DNA of 64,000 nucleotides from Bacillota bacterium (lineage in GTDB: Bacteria > Bacillota_I > Bacilli_A > Erysipelotrichales > Erysipelotrichaceae): positions 19,921 to 83,920 of the forward strand of contig JAEWFZ010000024.1 of assembly GCA_023388535.1 (NCBI GenBank), given 5' to 3'. Below, piece by piece: positions 16,621 to 26,228 of the stretch. Each line of letters begins with the position of its first letter. Positions within the stretch are counted from its first letter, which is position 1. Under the pieces are notes generated by a model, which was given only the letters and a program-made list of their open reading frames with translations, searched no databases and was not told the origin of the DNA. The position numbers and the translations under genes are program-made.

Positions 16621-17184
16621 ATGTACATAGAAGAACAAATCAAAAACCTAATCGATGATCACAGCCAATACGGCCTCTATCAAGCTATTGAATCGTATCT
16701 ACAGCATTTACGGATGCATTTGCTTTCTTTGAGTACTCAGGAAGCTAAACGTCAAACCTTGAGTGGCTTGAATTGGCTTTCAAGGAAAGACTTGCGTTCC
16801 AGTATGGATAACGCGCTTCGTCTTAATATCGGGGACATTTGTTTTATTGATTTTGGCAAGGCCTATATAAATGAAGCGGGGTATCAACACTTTGGACTCA
16901 TTGTGGCTATGGCAAATTATAAAGCGTTTGTGATTCCGATGAGTTCAAATCCAAAGACTATAGAAAAATCACCTAATGTTATCAACGAAACGAGATCTCG
17001 TAAGCATCTCTACTATTTAGGTATGTTGGAAGGGATGAATCGACCTTCGGTTTTATTTCTCAATGATGCTAAATTTATTAATAGCAGTAGGGTAATTGAT
17101 GTGATTGCTCATTTAGACCCCAATAGTAGTTTGTTTAAAGAGATTATTAATCAGTTATTGGTTAATGTTTTGTGTTTTAGATAA
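16621..17184 (+). CDS. PemK/MazF-like protein with helical N-terminal extension
   Basis: A 187-residue protein. Residues about 1-65 are predicted helical with no recognised domain; from about residue 70 the sequence follows the PemK/MazF toxin fold: GDICFIDFG (the G-D-I-x-x-x-D-x-G opening strand), the middle strand segment AFVIPMSSN, and VLFLNDAKFINSSR corresponding to the conserved strand-plus-S-R near the C-terminus of MazF. MazF-family proteins are sequence-specific endoribonucleases. No antitoxin gene is adjacent on either side, and the RP-x-x-V-I motif is changed to HFGLIV, so activity is uncertain. The ribosome site is AGTGAGGA. Confidence 0.5.
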   Translation: MYIEEQIKNLIDDHSQYGLYQAIESYLQHLRMHLLSLSTQEAKRQTLSGLNWLSRKDLRSSMDNALRLNIGDICFIDFGKAYINEAGYQHFGLIVAMANYKAFVIPMSSNPKTIEKSPNVINETRSRKHLYYLGMLEGMNRPSVLFLNDAKFINSSRVIDVIAHLDPNSSLFKEIINQLLVNVLCFR

Positions 17185-17237
17185 AGCCTCGCTTTTAAGA
17201 TTTTTTTAAATTTTTTAGAAGATGGTTTACAAGCCTT

Positions 17238-17267
17238 AGATGAATCAGATCCGGATTCATCTTTTTT
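17238..17267 (+). terminator. terminator of the PemK-like gene
   Basis: Stem AGATGAATC/GATTCATCT (17238-17246, 17254-17262), loop of seven, then six T. Confidence 0.8.
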
Positions 17268-17300
17268 ATGATTATATTCTTATCCAATCTTTTCATAGGT

Positions 17301-17306
17301 TATAAT
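17301..17306 (+). promoter_or_regulatory. -10 element of the tilS-ftsH-lysS operon
   Basis: A perfect TATAAT 16 bp before the tilS ATG at 17322, just after the upstream terminator. No good -35 or ribosome site is visible, so the leader is short. Confidence 0.55.
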
Positions 17307-17321
17307 GTTAGTGGTGATTTT

Positions 17322-18524
17322 ATGAAACCTTATTGGATTGTCGGAGTTTCCGGTGGCGTAGACTCAATGGCGCTTTTGCATCAACTTGTTGAAGCCAAGC
17401 GCACTTTAGTCGTGGTTCATGTCAATTACCAACAACGTCGAAGCGCCGATCGCGATCAACGGATTGTTGAAGAGTTTTGTACTAAACACAAGATTCCTCT
17501 AGTAGTCTTTGATGGATCAAATTTAGGAACTGGAAACTTTCAGGACTTAGCTCGTGACTTTCGCTATCAGGCGTTTTTTGAAGTCTACCAGGCCTACCAA
17601 GCTCAACGCTTAGTCTTGGCTCATCATTTAGACGATCAATATGAAACCATTCTTTTTCAATTATTAACCAATCGTAGACCTCGTTACTTAGGTATGAAAC
17701 GGTTCACTAAAATCAAAGACATGCTGGTTTATCGACCACTTTTAAACACCAGCAAACAAGAACTGATCGACTATGCCCAGCAACATCAATTAGCATACGG
17801 CTTTGACGAATCCAATCTGGATTTAAAATATACACGAAATCAAATACGAGCCGCTCTAGAACATATCAGTGATGCCGACAAAGAACTACTCTTAACCTAT
17901 CAAAAACATTATCGAAAACAACGTAAACAACAAGAACGTCGTATCCACAAACTTATGAAACAGGGTGATACCAGGATAGAGCTTGAACGTTATCAGCGCC
18001 TAGAAACCAGCACCCGTTTACTATTGTTGCGGAAATTGGTAGAGAATTTTGTCGATGTTCATTCCTTTTCTTTCAGATATTTTAAAGACTTAGATGATAA
18101 ACTACACAAGGCTATCGGCTTCGATCAAAACTTAGACGAAACCTATAGCATCCGGCTGGAATATGGAATTATCTCCATCATAGATTCTAAGCTGACTCAA
18201 TTCGAGTATGTTTTTGATAAAATTGAATGGGTTGAAACCCCATACTTTCAGTTAAAACCAGAAGGCAAGACGATTGAAGGGCTGACCTTGGATAACGATG
18301 ATTTCCCAATTACCATCCGCAGTCCCAAACCTGCCGATGAAATCAAAATGCGTTTTGGAACCAAGAAAGTCAACCGCTTCTTTATCGATCGAAAGATAGA
18401 AAAACAACAGCGGAAACTTTGGCCGGTCGTTGAAAACGCCAAAAATGAAGTGATTTTTGTAGCTGAATTTGGCTGTGATATCAATCATTACTCTACAAAA
18501 CCAACGATTTATGTGGTAAAATAA
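17322..18524 (+). CDS. tilS: tRNA(Ile)-lysidine synthase
   Basis: A 400-residue enzyme that converts the C34 of the CAU anticodon tRNA(Ile) to lysidine using ATP and lysine. The N-type PP-loop SGGVDS is at residues 10-15, with LAHHLDDQYET in the catalytic domain. The C-terminal TilS_C domain begins near residue 335 (RSPKPADEIKM). It is shorter than in Bacillus (about 470). ATG 17322 is chosen because the PP-loop then falls at the usual distance; the frame extends upstream through the promoter. It heads the operon tilS-hpt-ftsH, the classic Bacillota order. Confidence 0.94.
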   Translation: MKPYWIVGVSGGVDSMALLHQLVEAKRTLVVVHVNYQQRRSADRDQRIVEEFCTKHKIPLVVFDGSNLGTGNFQDLARDFRYQAFFEVYQAYQAQRLVLAHHLDDQYETILFQLLTNRRPRYLGMKRFTKIKDMLVYRPLLNTSKQELIDYAQQHQLAYGFDESNLDLKYTRNQIRAALEHISDADKELLLTYQKHYRKQRKQQERRIHKLMKQGDTRIELERYQRLETSTRLLLLRKLVENFVDVHSFSFRYFKDLDDKLHKAIGFDQNLDETYSIRLEYGIISIIDSKLTQFEYVFDKIEWVETPYFQLKPEGKTIEGLTLDNDDFPITIRSPKPADEIKMRFGTKKVNRFFIDRKIEKQQRKLWPVVENAKNEVIFVAEFGCDINHYSTKPTIYVVK

Positions 18525-18547
18525 CACAATCTGTAAGGAGAAATTCG

Positions 18548-19084
18548 ATGCATAAAAACATTAAAAAAATTATCGTTACACGACAACAAATTCAAGAACG
18601 TGCCGCCGAGCTCGCTGTTGCGATTGAGCAATATTACGAAGGTCAAAGACCACCGATCTTGATCGCTCTCCTAAAAGGTTCGGTACCTTTCTTAGCTGAG
18701 TTAATTACCCATATTAACCTAGATATTGAATATGATTTTATGGACGTTTCCTCTTACGAAGGTACGGAATCAATCGGTGATGTCCGCATTATTAAAGATT
18801 TAGACAAGTCGATCAAAGGGGAAAACATCCTCTTAGTTGAAGATATTGTTGATACCGGACGTACCGTACACGAAGTGACTAAACTATTGGCCAATAAGGG
18901 GGCTGCTGATGTTAAAACCTGTACCTTATTGGATAAACCGTCGCGTCGAATCGTGGAAGTTCCCGTAGACTTTGTCGGATTTGAAATAGAAAATGAGTTT
19001 GTCGTAGGTTTCGGCCTCGACTTTGATGAAAAGTATCGCCAACTCCCATATGTTGGGGTACTAAAGGATGAAATGTATCAATAA
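18548..19084 (+). CDS. hpt: hypoxanthine phosphoribosyltransferase
   Basis: A 178-residue purine salvage enzyme making IMP/GMP from hypoxanthine/guanine and PRPP. The PRPP-binding motif VEDIVDTGRT is at about residues 99-108, and the oligomer/base loop segment VGFEIENEFVVGFG matches the HPRT family. The start ATG has AAGGAG. It lies between tilS and ftsH, as in Bacillus, where HPRT and TilS have been linked to ftsH control; any such control here is inference. Confidence 0.95.
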   Translation: MHKNIKKIIVTRQQIQERAAELAVAIEQYYEGQRPPILIALLKGSVPFLAELITHINLDIEYDFMDVSSYEGTESIGDVRIIKDLDKSIKGENILLVEDIVDTGRTVHEVTKLLANKGAADVKTCTLLDKPSRRIVEVPVDFVGFEIENEFVVGFGLDFDEKYRQLPYVGVLKDEMYQ

Positions 19085-19095
19085 AGGAGTAGTAG

Positions 19096-21030
19096 ATGAA
19101 CCCAAAAAGAAATCGTTGGTTAAGCTTTATTCCCTATTTAATTGCTATTTTGGTCTTCTCTTATCTGTCGACCAATCTCAGAGATATAGGAGTTAAAACG
19201 CTTAACTATACACAATTACAAACTATCGTAGAAGAAAAAGAAATAAAAGAAGCGGTCGCTGAATCTTCCGCTTTAGTCTTAGATATCCGCGGCTATTATC
19301 TTGAAAACGGCGAACCCGTTCAATTTAAAGCCCGTATCCCCAACAATGAAATTAATCAGGTCTTTTTACAAGACAATGTTGGTATATTAACTTGGGCCGA
19401 TCCCTATCAGGGCTCATTTCTAACCAATATACTGACTAACTTTTTACCGACCTTATTATTAATCGGAATGATGGTGTGGATGTTAAGTCGGATGCAGGGC
19501 GGTAATCGTCAAGCCTTTGATTTCTCTAAATCACCAGCCCAGCTACAATCCGGCATAAAAGTTAAGTTTGATGATGTCGCTGGAGCCGATGAAGAAAAAG
19601 AAGAAATGAGTGAACTCATTGAATATCTAAAAAACCCTAAGAAATTTGAAAAAATGGGGGCACGTATCCCTAAGGGCGTCCTTTTAGTGGGCCCTCCGGG
19701 AACCGGTAAAACGCTCTTAGCTAAAGCCGTTGCTGGTGAAGCGGATGTTCCGTTTTATGCGATTTCTGGTTCTGACTTTGTTGAGATGTTTGTCGGGGTC
19801 GGAGCTTCTCGAGTACGAGATATGTTTAAAAAAGCTAAACAAACAGCACCGGCCATCATCTTCATCGATGAGATTGATGCGGTTGGTCGTCAACGTGGTG
19901 CTGGTTTAGGTGGCGGTCACGATGAACGTGAACAAACCTTGAACCAATTATTGGTTGAGATGGATGGTATTTCGGAAAATGCTGGAATACTTATTGTCGC
20001 AGCTACAAACCGTGGTGATATCTTAGACCCAGCGCTCTTGCGTCCGGGTCGCTTTGACCGTCAAATTACCGTATCGTTACCAGATCTTAAGGGTCGTGAA
20101 GCGATATTACACGTTCACGCCCGTAACAAGAAACTTGCTCCGGATGTGGACTTACGAAATCTTGCTTCCAGAACGCCTGGTTTTAGTGGCGCGGATTTAG
20201 AAAACGTCTTAAACGAAGCCGCTATCTTAACCGTCAGAGAACACGATACTATGATTCGCATGCATCATTTAGATGAAGCTATCGACCGAGTCATGGCTGG
20301 TCCAGCCAAAAAGAGTCGTACCTACTCTGAAAAAGAAAAGAAATTGGTCGCATATCATGAAACCGGTCATACCATTATCGGTTTAAAACTAGCTTCGGCT
20401 CAAGAAGTCCAAAAGGTTACGATCATCCCTCGTGGAGAAGCCGGTGGATATAACTTAATGACGCCAAAAGAAGAAGCGTATTTCCAAACCAAAGCAGACT
20501 TAATTGGCATGATAACCGGCCTACTTGGGGGAAGAGTCGCGGAAGAAATCGTCTTCAACGAAATCTCCACGGGAGCCTATAACGATATTCAACGAGTAAC
20601 GACGATTGCTCGTCACATGGTTACCTCTTACGGGATGTCGGATTTAGGCACGATTCATTACGAACAATCCTCTGGTAATGTCTTCTTAGGTAGGGATTAT
20701 ACCTCGGGACAAGCGTACTCTGCTGAAACCGCGGTGGGAATTGACCGAGAAATCCGCAAGATTATCGATGAAGCTTATGAAAATGCTCGTCAAATTATTT
20801 TAGAGAATCGTGAATTACTGGATACGATTGCTCAGGCTTTAATGGAATATGAAACCTTAACGCGCGAGCAAATTCTTGAACTAGAAGCCGGTAAGCAAAT
20901 AACGATTTCTGGTCAACAGGAGAAAATTGCGGAAGAACGCAAAAACGGTAATCAAGATAACGATCAACCAACGGGACCTAAGACGGTAGAAACCATGCCG
21001 TACACCGACCCACAAGAAGAAAATCAATAA
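19096..21030 (+). CDS. ftsH: ATP-dependent zinc metalloprotease FtsH
   Basis: A 644-residue membrane AAA+ protease that degrades unassembled or damaged membrane proteins and regulators. Two spans (about residues 10-26 and 111-131) flank a small extracytoplasmic domain. Walker A GPPGTGKT is at 199-206, Walker B FIDEIDA follows, and the zinc site HETGH is at 421-425. The C-terminal tail (from about 610) is a charged, low-complexity stretch. The start has AAAGGAG. An intra-operon hairpin sits right after the stop. Confidence 0.97.
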   Translation: MNPKRNRWLSFIPYLIAILVFSYLSTNLRDIGVKTLNYTQLQTIVEEKEIKEAVAESSALVLDIRGYYLENGEPVQFKARIPNNEINQVFLQDNVGILTWADPYQGSFLTNILTNFLPTLLLIGMMVWMLSRMQGGNRQAFDFSKSPAQLQSGIKVKFDDVAGADEEKEEMSELIEYLKNPKKFEKMGARIPKGVLLVGPPGTGKTLLAKAVAGEADVPFYAISGSDFVEMFVGVGASRVRDMFKKAKQTAPAIIFIDEIDAVGRQRGAGLGGGHDEREQTLNQLLVEMDGISENAGILIVAATNRGDILDPALLRPGRFDRQITVSLPDLKGREAILHVHARNKKLAPDVDLRNLASRTPGFSGADLENVLNEAAILTVREHDTMIRMHHLDEAIDRVMAGPAKKSRTYSEKEKKLVAYHETGHTIIGLKLASAQEVQKVTIIPRGEAGGYNLMTPKEEAYFQTKADLIGMITGLLGGRVAEEIVFNEISTGAYNDIQRVTTIARHMVTSYGMSDLGTIHYEQSSGNVFLGRDYTSGQAYSAETAVGIDREIRKIIDEAYENARQIILENRELLDTIAQALMEYETLTREQILELEAGKQITISGQQEKIAEERKNGNQDNDQPTGPKTVETMPYTDPQEENQ

Positions 21031-21049
21031 AGCACCTACGGGTGCTTTT
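21029..21049 (+). terminator. weak terminator/attenuator between ftsH and hslO
   Basis: Stem AAAGCACC/GGTGCTTT with tetraloop TACG (21029-21036, 21041-21048) and only four T. The next gene begins 18 bp later, so it likely lets part of the transcription continue or stabilises the ftsH mRNA end. Confidence 0.55.
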
Positions 21050-21066
21050 CTAAGCAAAGGAGTACT

Positions 21067-21966
21067 ATGTCAGATACTTTAGTTAAAGCCATCGCCCATC
21101 AAGGGCGAATTCGGGTAATGGCTGTAAATATAACCGAAACGGTCCAAGAAGCAACAACGCGCCATCAACTCTATCCTACAGCCGCGGCAGCTTTGGGACG
21201 TTTGATGGGCATCACTTCCTTGTTGGCGGCCCAACTAAAAAACGATAATGATATTTTAATCGTCAAAGTAATTGGCGATGGACCTTTGGGCAATTTAGTC
21301 GTCGATGCGATGCGAAATGGCGATATCAAAGGCTATGTTGATAACCCTCAAGTAAATTTAATTAATCCCGAAACGAATCATTTAGATGTCGGTCGTGCGA
21401 TCGGTAAAGGACAACTTCATGTCACTCGAAATTATGGTCTAAAAGACACTTTTACTTCATCGATTGATTTAGTAACTTCAGAAATCGGTGATGACTTCGC
21501 GCAATATTTTGTTCAATCCGAACAAATTGGCTCGGCTGTATCGGTCGGTGTCTTAGTTAATCCGGATGGGTCTATTGCTAGTGCCGGTGCTTTATTAATT
21601 CAAATGATGCCCGATGCTGAGGAAGCCGATATTCTTATCGCTCAAAATGTCGTTGACCATTTAAAACCAATTTCACAAATTTTTAATGAAGGTATGTCCG
21701 TGAGTGATTTGGTTGAATCCTTGTTTGAGGATACTGAGATTTTGGAAACGTCATCCGTTCAATTTCACTGTGACTGTTCGAAAACGCAAATGATACAACT
21801 TCTTCAAACCTTGCCGCTTGAAGATTTAGAAGATCTTCAGCAGAAAGAAGAAGCGATTGAAATGATTTGTCATTACTGTAGTAGCACGTATCAAATATCC
21901 AATACAGAAATAGAAACGTTGATAAGGTTGAAACAAGATGAAGATTCGTCAGCTAACGCTGCCTAA
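21067..21966 (+). CDS. hslO: Hsp33 redox-regulated chaperone
   Basis: A 299-residue holdase chaperone activated by oxidation. The redox zinc centre is C235-x-C237 and C268-x-x-C271 near the C-terminus, as in the family. It follows ftsH as in Bacillus, but the coaX gene found between them there is absent. The 3' end overlaps dusB by 29 bp, implying coupled translation. Confidence 0.95.
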   Translation: MSDTLVKAIAHQGRIRVMAVNITETVQEATTRHQLYPTAAAALGRLMGITSLLAAQLKNDNDILIVKVIGDGPLGNLVVDAMRNGDIKGYVDNPQVNLINPETNHLDVGRAIGKGQLHVTRNYGLKDTFTSSIDLVTSEIGDDFAQYFVQSEQIGSAVSVGVLVNPDGSIASAGALLIQMMPDAEEADILIAQNVVDHLKPISQIFNEGMSVSDLVESLFEDTEILETSSVQFHCDCSKTQMIQLLQTLPLEDLEDLQQKEEAIEMICHYCSSTYQISNTEIETLIRLKQDEDSSANAA

Positions 21967-22915
21967 TAAAGTCATTGTAGCACCGATGGCTGGAGTTACC
22001 AATCTAGCTTTTAGAAAGCTTTTAATCAAGTATCAACCAGGACTTTATTTCAATGAAATGATCAGCGATATGGCTTTAATTTACGAGAATGAAAAAACTT
22101 GGAAGATGACTGAGATCTTAGAAGATGAACGACCGATTGCTTTTCAGCTTTTTGGCTCGAAAGTTGAGTCCATGGTTGAAGCCGCAAGACTATTGGATAC
22201 TAAAACGGACTGTGATGTGATCGATATCAATATGGGCTGTCCGGTTCAAAAAATCACCAAACAAGGTTCTGGATCAGCCTTGATGAAAACGCCAGAATTA
22301 GCCTATCAAATCATGAAAAGCGTCGTCGCTGCGGTTGAAAAACCAGTGACGGTAAAAATGAGAATCGGTTGGGACCAGCACTCATTAAATGGGGTACAGT
22401 TAGCTAAACTAGCCGAAGAGGCTGGAATATCCGCTTTATTTGTCCATGGTCGTACCCGTTCTCAAATGTATTCAGGACAAAGTAGCAATAAAGCTATTAA
22501 AGAAATTGTCGATGCGGTAAATATTCCAGTGGTTGGTAATGGCGATATTCGCAGTGCCGAGGATGCTATGGCTATGCTGGAAGAAACGGGCTGTAACGCG
22601 GTGATGATTGGCCGGGCGTTGATGAATCAGCCTTGGTTAATTGAAGAGATTAAGAATCGTTTAGAGGGCATCGAAACCGACTTAAGTCTAAATGCGGCCC
22701 AACGATTGAAAATCACTTTGGAGCATGCTCAAAATCTCATCGAACAAATGGGTGAAAAGCAGGCTATGCGTCAGATGCGCGCCCATGCTAACTGGGCTTT
22801 CAAAGGGTTACCCCATGCCAACTCGGTAAAAGCAAAACTAGTTACCATGGAAACCTATCAAGATCTAGAAGAGATCATCGAAGAATATTTAGGAATATAT
22901 CATGAAATTCAATGA
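21938..22915 (+). CDS. dusB: tRNA-dihydrouridine synthase B
   Basis: A 325-residue FMN-dependent TIM-barrel enzyme that reduces uridines in the tRNA D-loop. Visible are the FMN-binding PMAGVTNLAFR, the signature INMGCPVQKI with the catalytic cysteine, and the FMN phosphate-binding VVGNGDI. The start lies inside hslO (29 bp overlap). It overlaps the next gene by 14 bp, so hslO, dusB and the HhH-DUF1905 gene are tightly packed before lysS. Confidence 0.95.
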   Translation: MKIRQLTLPNKVIVAPMAGVTNLAFRKLLIKYQPGLYFNEMISDMALIYENEKTWKMTEILEDERPIAFQLFGSKVESMVEAARLLDTKTDCDVIDINMGCPVQKITKQGSGSALMKTPELAYQIMKSVVAAVEKPVTVKMRIGWDQHSLNGVQLAKLAEEAGISALFVHGRTRSQMYSGQSSNKAIKEIVDAVNIPVVGNGDIRSAEDAMAMLEETGCNAVMIGRALMNQPWLIEEIKNRLEGIETDLSLNAAQRLKITLEHAQNLIEQMGEKQAMRQMRAHANWAFKGLPHANSVKAKLVTMETYQDLEEIIEEYLGIYHEIQ

Positions 22916-23360
22916 ATTAGTAAACAGCCTAGCAACGCCCGCTCAAAGGGCTTTAGCAAACGCTAATATTAGTAGCTATCAAGCTTTATCTAATTTAAAA
23001 TACCATCAACTCAAGGCTTTACATGGGATTGGACCCAAAGCCCTGAAAGCCATTGAGCAAGCTATGTTGGACCATGGCTATCAATTCAAACCACTGGATC
23101 TTTTTTTTGAGTTTGATGCCCTTATTGAAAAAGTAGAAGGTATCGATGGCGCTTATGTGACGATACCTTTGGATATTAAGGAAGAATTTGGCGTAGGACG
23201 TTTGAAAGTCAAGGCTGACTTTGAAGGAATTTCATATTCTGGTTCGATCGTCAACATGGGTACCGGTAATTATATCCTCGGACTCTTACAATCGATTAGA
23301 AAAGCCCTGAACAAACAGCCAGGCGATACCATCCACGTTAAAATAGAAGCGATTCTATGA
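22902..23360 (+). CDS. HhH domain fused to DUF1905
   Basis: A 152-residue two-part protein. Residues about 8-58 look like a helix-hairpin-helix module of the RNA polymerase alpha C-terminal type ([31 protein letters not shown]). Residues about 70-150 match DUF1905: YVTIPLDI, then [12 protein letters not shown], then a G-x-Y-x-L-G-L-L-x-x-I-R segment and a final GDTIHVKIE strand. DUF1905 proteins have no established function. It overlaps dusB by 14 bp, and its end (ATGATAG) is close to lysS, so it is part of the same operon. A nucleic-acid-binding role is inferred from the HhH part. Confidence 0.75.
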   Translation: MKFNELVNSLATPAQRALANANISSYQALSNLKYHQLKALHGIGPKALKAIEQAMLDHGYQFKPLDLFFEFDALIEKVEGIDGAYVTIPLDIKEEFGVGRLKVKADFEGISYSGSIVNMGTGNYILGLLQSIRKALNKQPGDTIHVKIEAIL

Positions 23361-23392
23361 TAGAATGTACTACGAAAAAGGAAGTCGATATT

Positions 23393-24886
23393 ATGTATGA
23401 AGAACATTTAACCGAACAAGAAATTATCCGTCGTCAAAAGATGGAAGAGCTTAAAGCTAAGGGCATTGATCCCTTTGGTCAGGCTTTCCAGCGGACGCAC
23501 TTAAATCAAGAGATTTTTGATAAATATGAAGCTCTAAATAAAGAAGAACTGGCAGAGATCAACCAAAAAGCTACCATTGCCGGTCGAATTATGACCAAAC
23601 GTCTGATGGGTAAAGCCGGTTTTATGCATCTTCAAGATAAATCAGGCCAACTTCAAGTCTATGTCAGAAAAGATGTCGTTGGTGAGTTTTGGTTTGAGTA
23701 TTTTCAAGAAGCGGATTTAGGGGATATCGTTGGTGTTTCGGGAACAATTTTTAGAACCAATCATGGCGAATTATCCTTAAAAGCGGAAACCATTACCCAT
23801 TTAACCAAGGCGCTACGTGTCTTACCCGATAAATTTCATGGCTTGCAGGACCATGAAGAACGCCATAGAAGACGCTATTTAGACTTGATTGCTAACGATA
23901 AATCCAGAGAAATCGCTTTCTTTAGACCGAAGGTAATTCGTGCCATTCAACATTTCTTCGATGCTAAGGGCATGGTGGAAGTAGAAACACCGGTCCTTCA
24001 AGCGATACTTGGCGGAGCTGCGGCACGGCCTTTTGTGACCCATCATAACACGTTAGATATGGACTTCTATTTACGGATCGCTACCGAGTTACCATTGAAA
24101 CGCTTGATTGTTGGTGGTATGGAAGGGGTCTATGAAATTGGTCGTCTTTTCCGTAACGAAGGGATGTCGCCAAAACATAATCCGGAGTTTACCACCGTTG
24201 AAGCTTATCTGGCTTATTCCGATATGGAAGGGATGATGGAAATGACTGAGGGGTTAATTGAGTCGATCGCCCTGGAAACTTTAGGTCATACCAAAATCAA
24301 TTATCAAGGTAAAGAAATCGAACTAGCCGGTCCATACCGTCGCGTCCATATGGTCGATTTAATTAAGGAACATACCGGTATTGACTTTTATGCGGTCGAT
24401 GAGGCTCAAGCTATTGCTTTGGCCAAAGAAAATAATATTGAACTTGAAAAACACCAAGAAACGTATGGGCATATTGTTAATGAGTTTTTTGAAACATTCT
24501 GTGAAGATAAAATTACTCAACCGACCTTTGTGTTCGGCCATCCTTTGGATGTCTCACCACTGGCTAAAAAGGATGGAAAAGATCCAAGGTTCACCCAACG
24601 TTTTGAGCTATTTATCAATGGTTCGGAATACTGTAACGCTTTCTCCGAATTAAACGATCCCATCGATCAACGCCAACGTTTCTTAGCTCAGTTAGAAGAG
24701 AAAGAACTCGGTAATGTCGAAGCCACGGAAATGGATATCGATTATGTCGAAGCTTTAGAATATGGCTTACCACCAACAGGGGGGTTAGGTCTGGGTATCG
24801 ATCGATTGATTATGTTATTGACCGATAGCGCAAATATTCGCGAAGTCATTCTTTTCCCACATATGAGACATCGTACTGGCGAGTAA
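23393..24886 (+). CDS. lysS: lysyl-tRNA synthetase, class II
   Basis: A 497-residue synthetase charging tRNA(Lys). An OB-fold anticodon-binding domain (about residues 55-140) precedes the class II catalytic core with motif 2 ([15 protein letters not shown]) and motif 3 ([11 protein letters not shown]). ATG 23393 is preferred because AAGGAAG lies before it and the N-terminus [10 protein letters not shown] then matches the family. The in-frame ATG 23357 overlaps the upstream stop and would add a short odd leader. The dusB-lysS order is that of Bacilli. Confidence 0.96.
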   Translation: MYEEHLTEQEIIRRQKMEELKAKGIDPFGQAFQRTHLNQEIFDKYEALNKEELAEINQKATIAGRIMTKRLMGKAGFMHLQDKSGQLQVYVRKDVVGEFWFEYFQEADLGDIVGVSGTIFRTNHGELSLKAETITHLTKALRVLPDKFHGLQDHEERHRRRYLDLIANDKSREIAFFRPKVIRAIQHFFDAKGMVEVETPVLQAILGGAAARPFVTHHNTLDMDFYLRIATELPLKRLIVGGMEGVYEIGRLFRNEGMSPKHNPEFTTVEAYLAYSDMEGMMEMTEGLIESIALETLGHTKINYQGKEIELAGPYRRVHMVDLIKEHTGIDFYAVDEAQAIALAKENNIELEKHQETYGHIVNEFFETFCEDKITQPTFVFGHPLDVSPLAKKDGKDPRFTQRFELFINGSEYCNAFSELNDPIDQRQRFLAQLEEKELGNVEATEMDIDYVEALEYGLPPTGGLGLGIDRLIMLLTDSANIREVILFPHMRHRTGE

Positions 24887-24889
24887 ATT

Positions 24890-26227
24890 ATGAGTTTAAC
24901 CGATACGATTGCGGCGATTAGTACCGCTACTGGAACGGGAGCGATTTCCATCGTTCGACTAAGTGGCATTGACGCAATTGAAATTGCTAATAAAGGCTGT
25001 TCCTATGACTTAAGTAAACAAGAAAGTCATAGCATCCGTTACGGAAAATGGCTCGATCCAATAACTTCTGAGGTTATGGACGAAGTCATGATTTCGCTGT
25101 TTCGTGCGCCTAAGACTTATACTCGAGAAGATATCGTCGAGATAAATTGCCATGGCGGGCCAATTATCACCCGCCAGATTTTACAATCTTTATTAGTCTA
25201 TGGAGCTCGTTTAGCCCAACCGGGCGAATTCACCCAACGAGCCTATTTAAATGGACGAATCGATTTAACCCAAGCGGAAGCGACAATGGACTTAATTGAA
25301 GCCAACAGTACCCTGGCGACTAAAGCGGCGATTAACGCGATTTCTGGTTCAGTAGCCAATTTATTAAATCCACTTTTAGATAAAATGATGCAAATCATTA
25401 CCCATATTGAAGTCAATATTGACTACCCCGAATACGATGATGTCGAACTAATGACCCAAGAGCTACTGCTTCCGTTGGCCTATGAGATAAAAGAAGATTT
25501 AATAAAAATCTTAAAACAAGCGGAAACGGGAAGACAGATAAAAGAAGGGGTCAAATCCGTCATTCTTGGCAAACCAAATGTTGGTAAATCTTCTTTACTT
25601 AACGCTTTATTGGAGGAAGATAAAGCGATTGTTACCGATATTGCTGGGACGACCCGTGATTTAGTGGAAGGTTGGGTTCGTTTAGAAGCAATTACCTTAC
25701 ACTTAATCGATACCGCTGGAATTCGCATGACTTCCGACCAAATCGAACAAATAGGTATTGATAAGAGCTTTCAAGCCTTAGACGAAGCCGAACTAGTGAT
25801 TGTCTTATTAGATGGTTCCGAAGCCCTTTCCGATGAAGATCGCTTGATACTAGATAAGACAGAAACCTCCAATCGTATCATCGTCACCAATAAAAAAGAC
25901 ATCCTTGAGCACCGCCATAGTGAACTGGTGATTTCAGCACAAAATCAGCAGATTCAACCGCTAATTGATGAAATCAATTTGCGCTATCAGGATAGTATGA
26001 TGCTATTAAAACAGCCGCTATTAGGCAATCAACGTCAAGTCGCTCATATGCAACAAGCCTTGCTCTATCTCAATCAGGCTTTAGCGGAAGTCGAAAAAGG
26101 AATTGAGTTAGATATTGTTAATGAAGATTTAGTACGTTGCTACCAACAACTCTATGAAATTTTATCACCAGCTGGTTCGGTTGATTTAGTTTCTGAGATT
26201 TTTTCCAGATTTTGTTTAGGTAAATAA
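24890..26227 (+). CDS. mnmE: tRNA modification GTPase MnmE
   Basis: A 445-residue GTPase that with MnmG modifies U34 of tRNAs (cmnm5). An N-terminal tetrahydrofolate-binding domain (about 1-120) is followed by a helical domain split by the G domain. The G motifs are GKPNVGKSS (from about 227), DIAGTTRD and DTAGIR, and the terminal FCLGK carries the catalytic cysteine. Only three bases separate it from lysS and one from tatD. The ribosome site is weak, so coupling to lysS is likely. Confidence 0.96.
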   Translation: MSLTDTIAAISTATGTGAISIVRLSGIDAIEIANKGCSYDLSKQESHSIRYGKWLDPITSEVMDEVMISLFRAPKTYTREDIVEINCHGGPIITRQILQSLLVYGARLAQPGEFTQRAYLNGRIDLTQAEATMDLIEANSTLATKAAINAISGSVANLLNPLLDKMMQIITHIEVNIDYPEYDDVELMTQELLLPLAYEIKEDLIKILKQAETGRQIKEGVKSVILGKPNVGKSSLLNALLEEDKAIVTDIAGTTRDLVEGWVRLEAITLHLIDTAGIRMTSDQIEQIGIDKSFQALDEAELVIVLLDGSEALSDEDRLILDKTETSNRIIVTNKKDILEHRHSELVISAQNQQIQPLIDEINLRYQDSMMLLKQPLLGNQRQVAHMQQALLYLNQALAEVEKGIELDIVNEDLVRCYQQLYEILSPAGSVDLVSEIFSRFCLGK

Positions 26228-26228
26228 G

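Noticed and set aside
16621..17184. A complete toxin-antitoxin pair
   Set aside because: No small antitoxin gene is found upstream (16507-16620) or downstream before the terminator at 17238.
24381..24653. A second frame inside lysS
   Set aside because: Overlaps a fully conserved synthetase core; no signals of its own.
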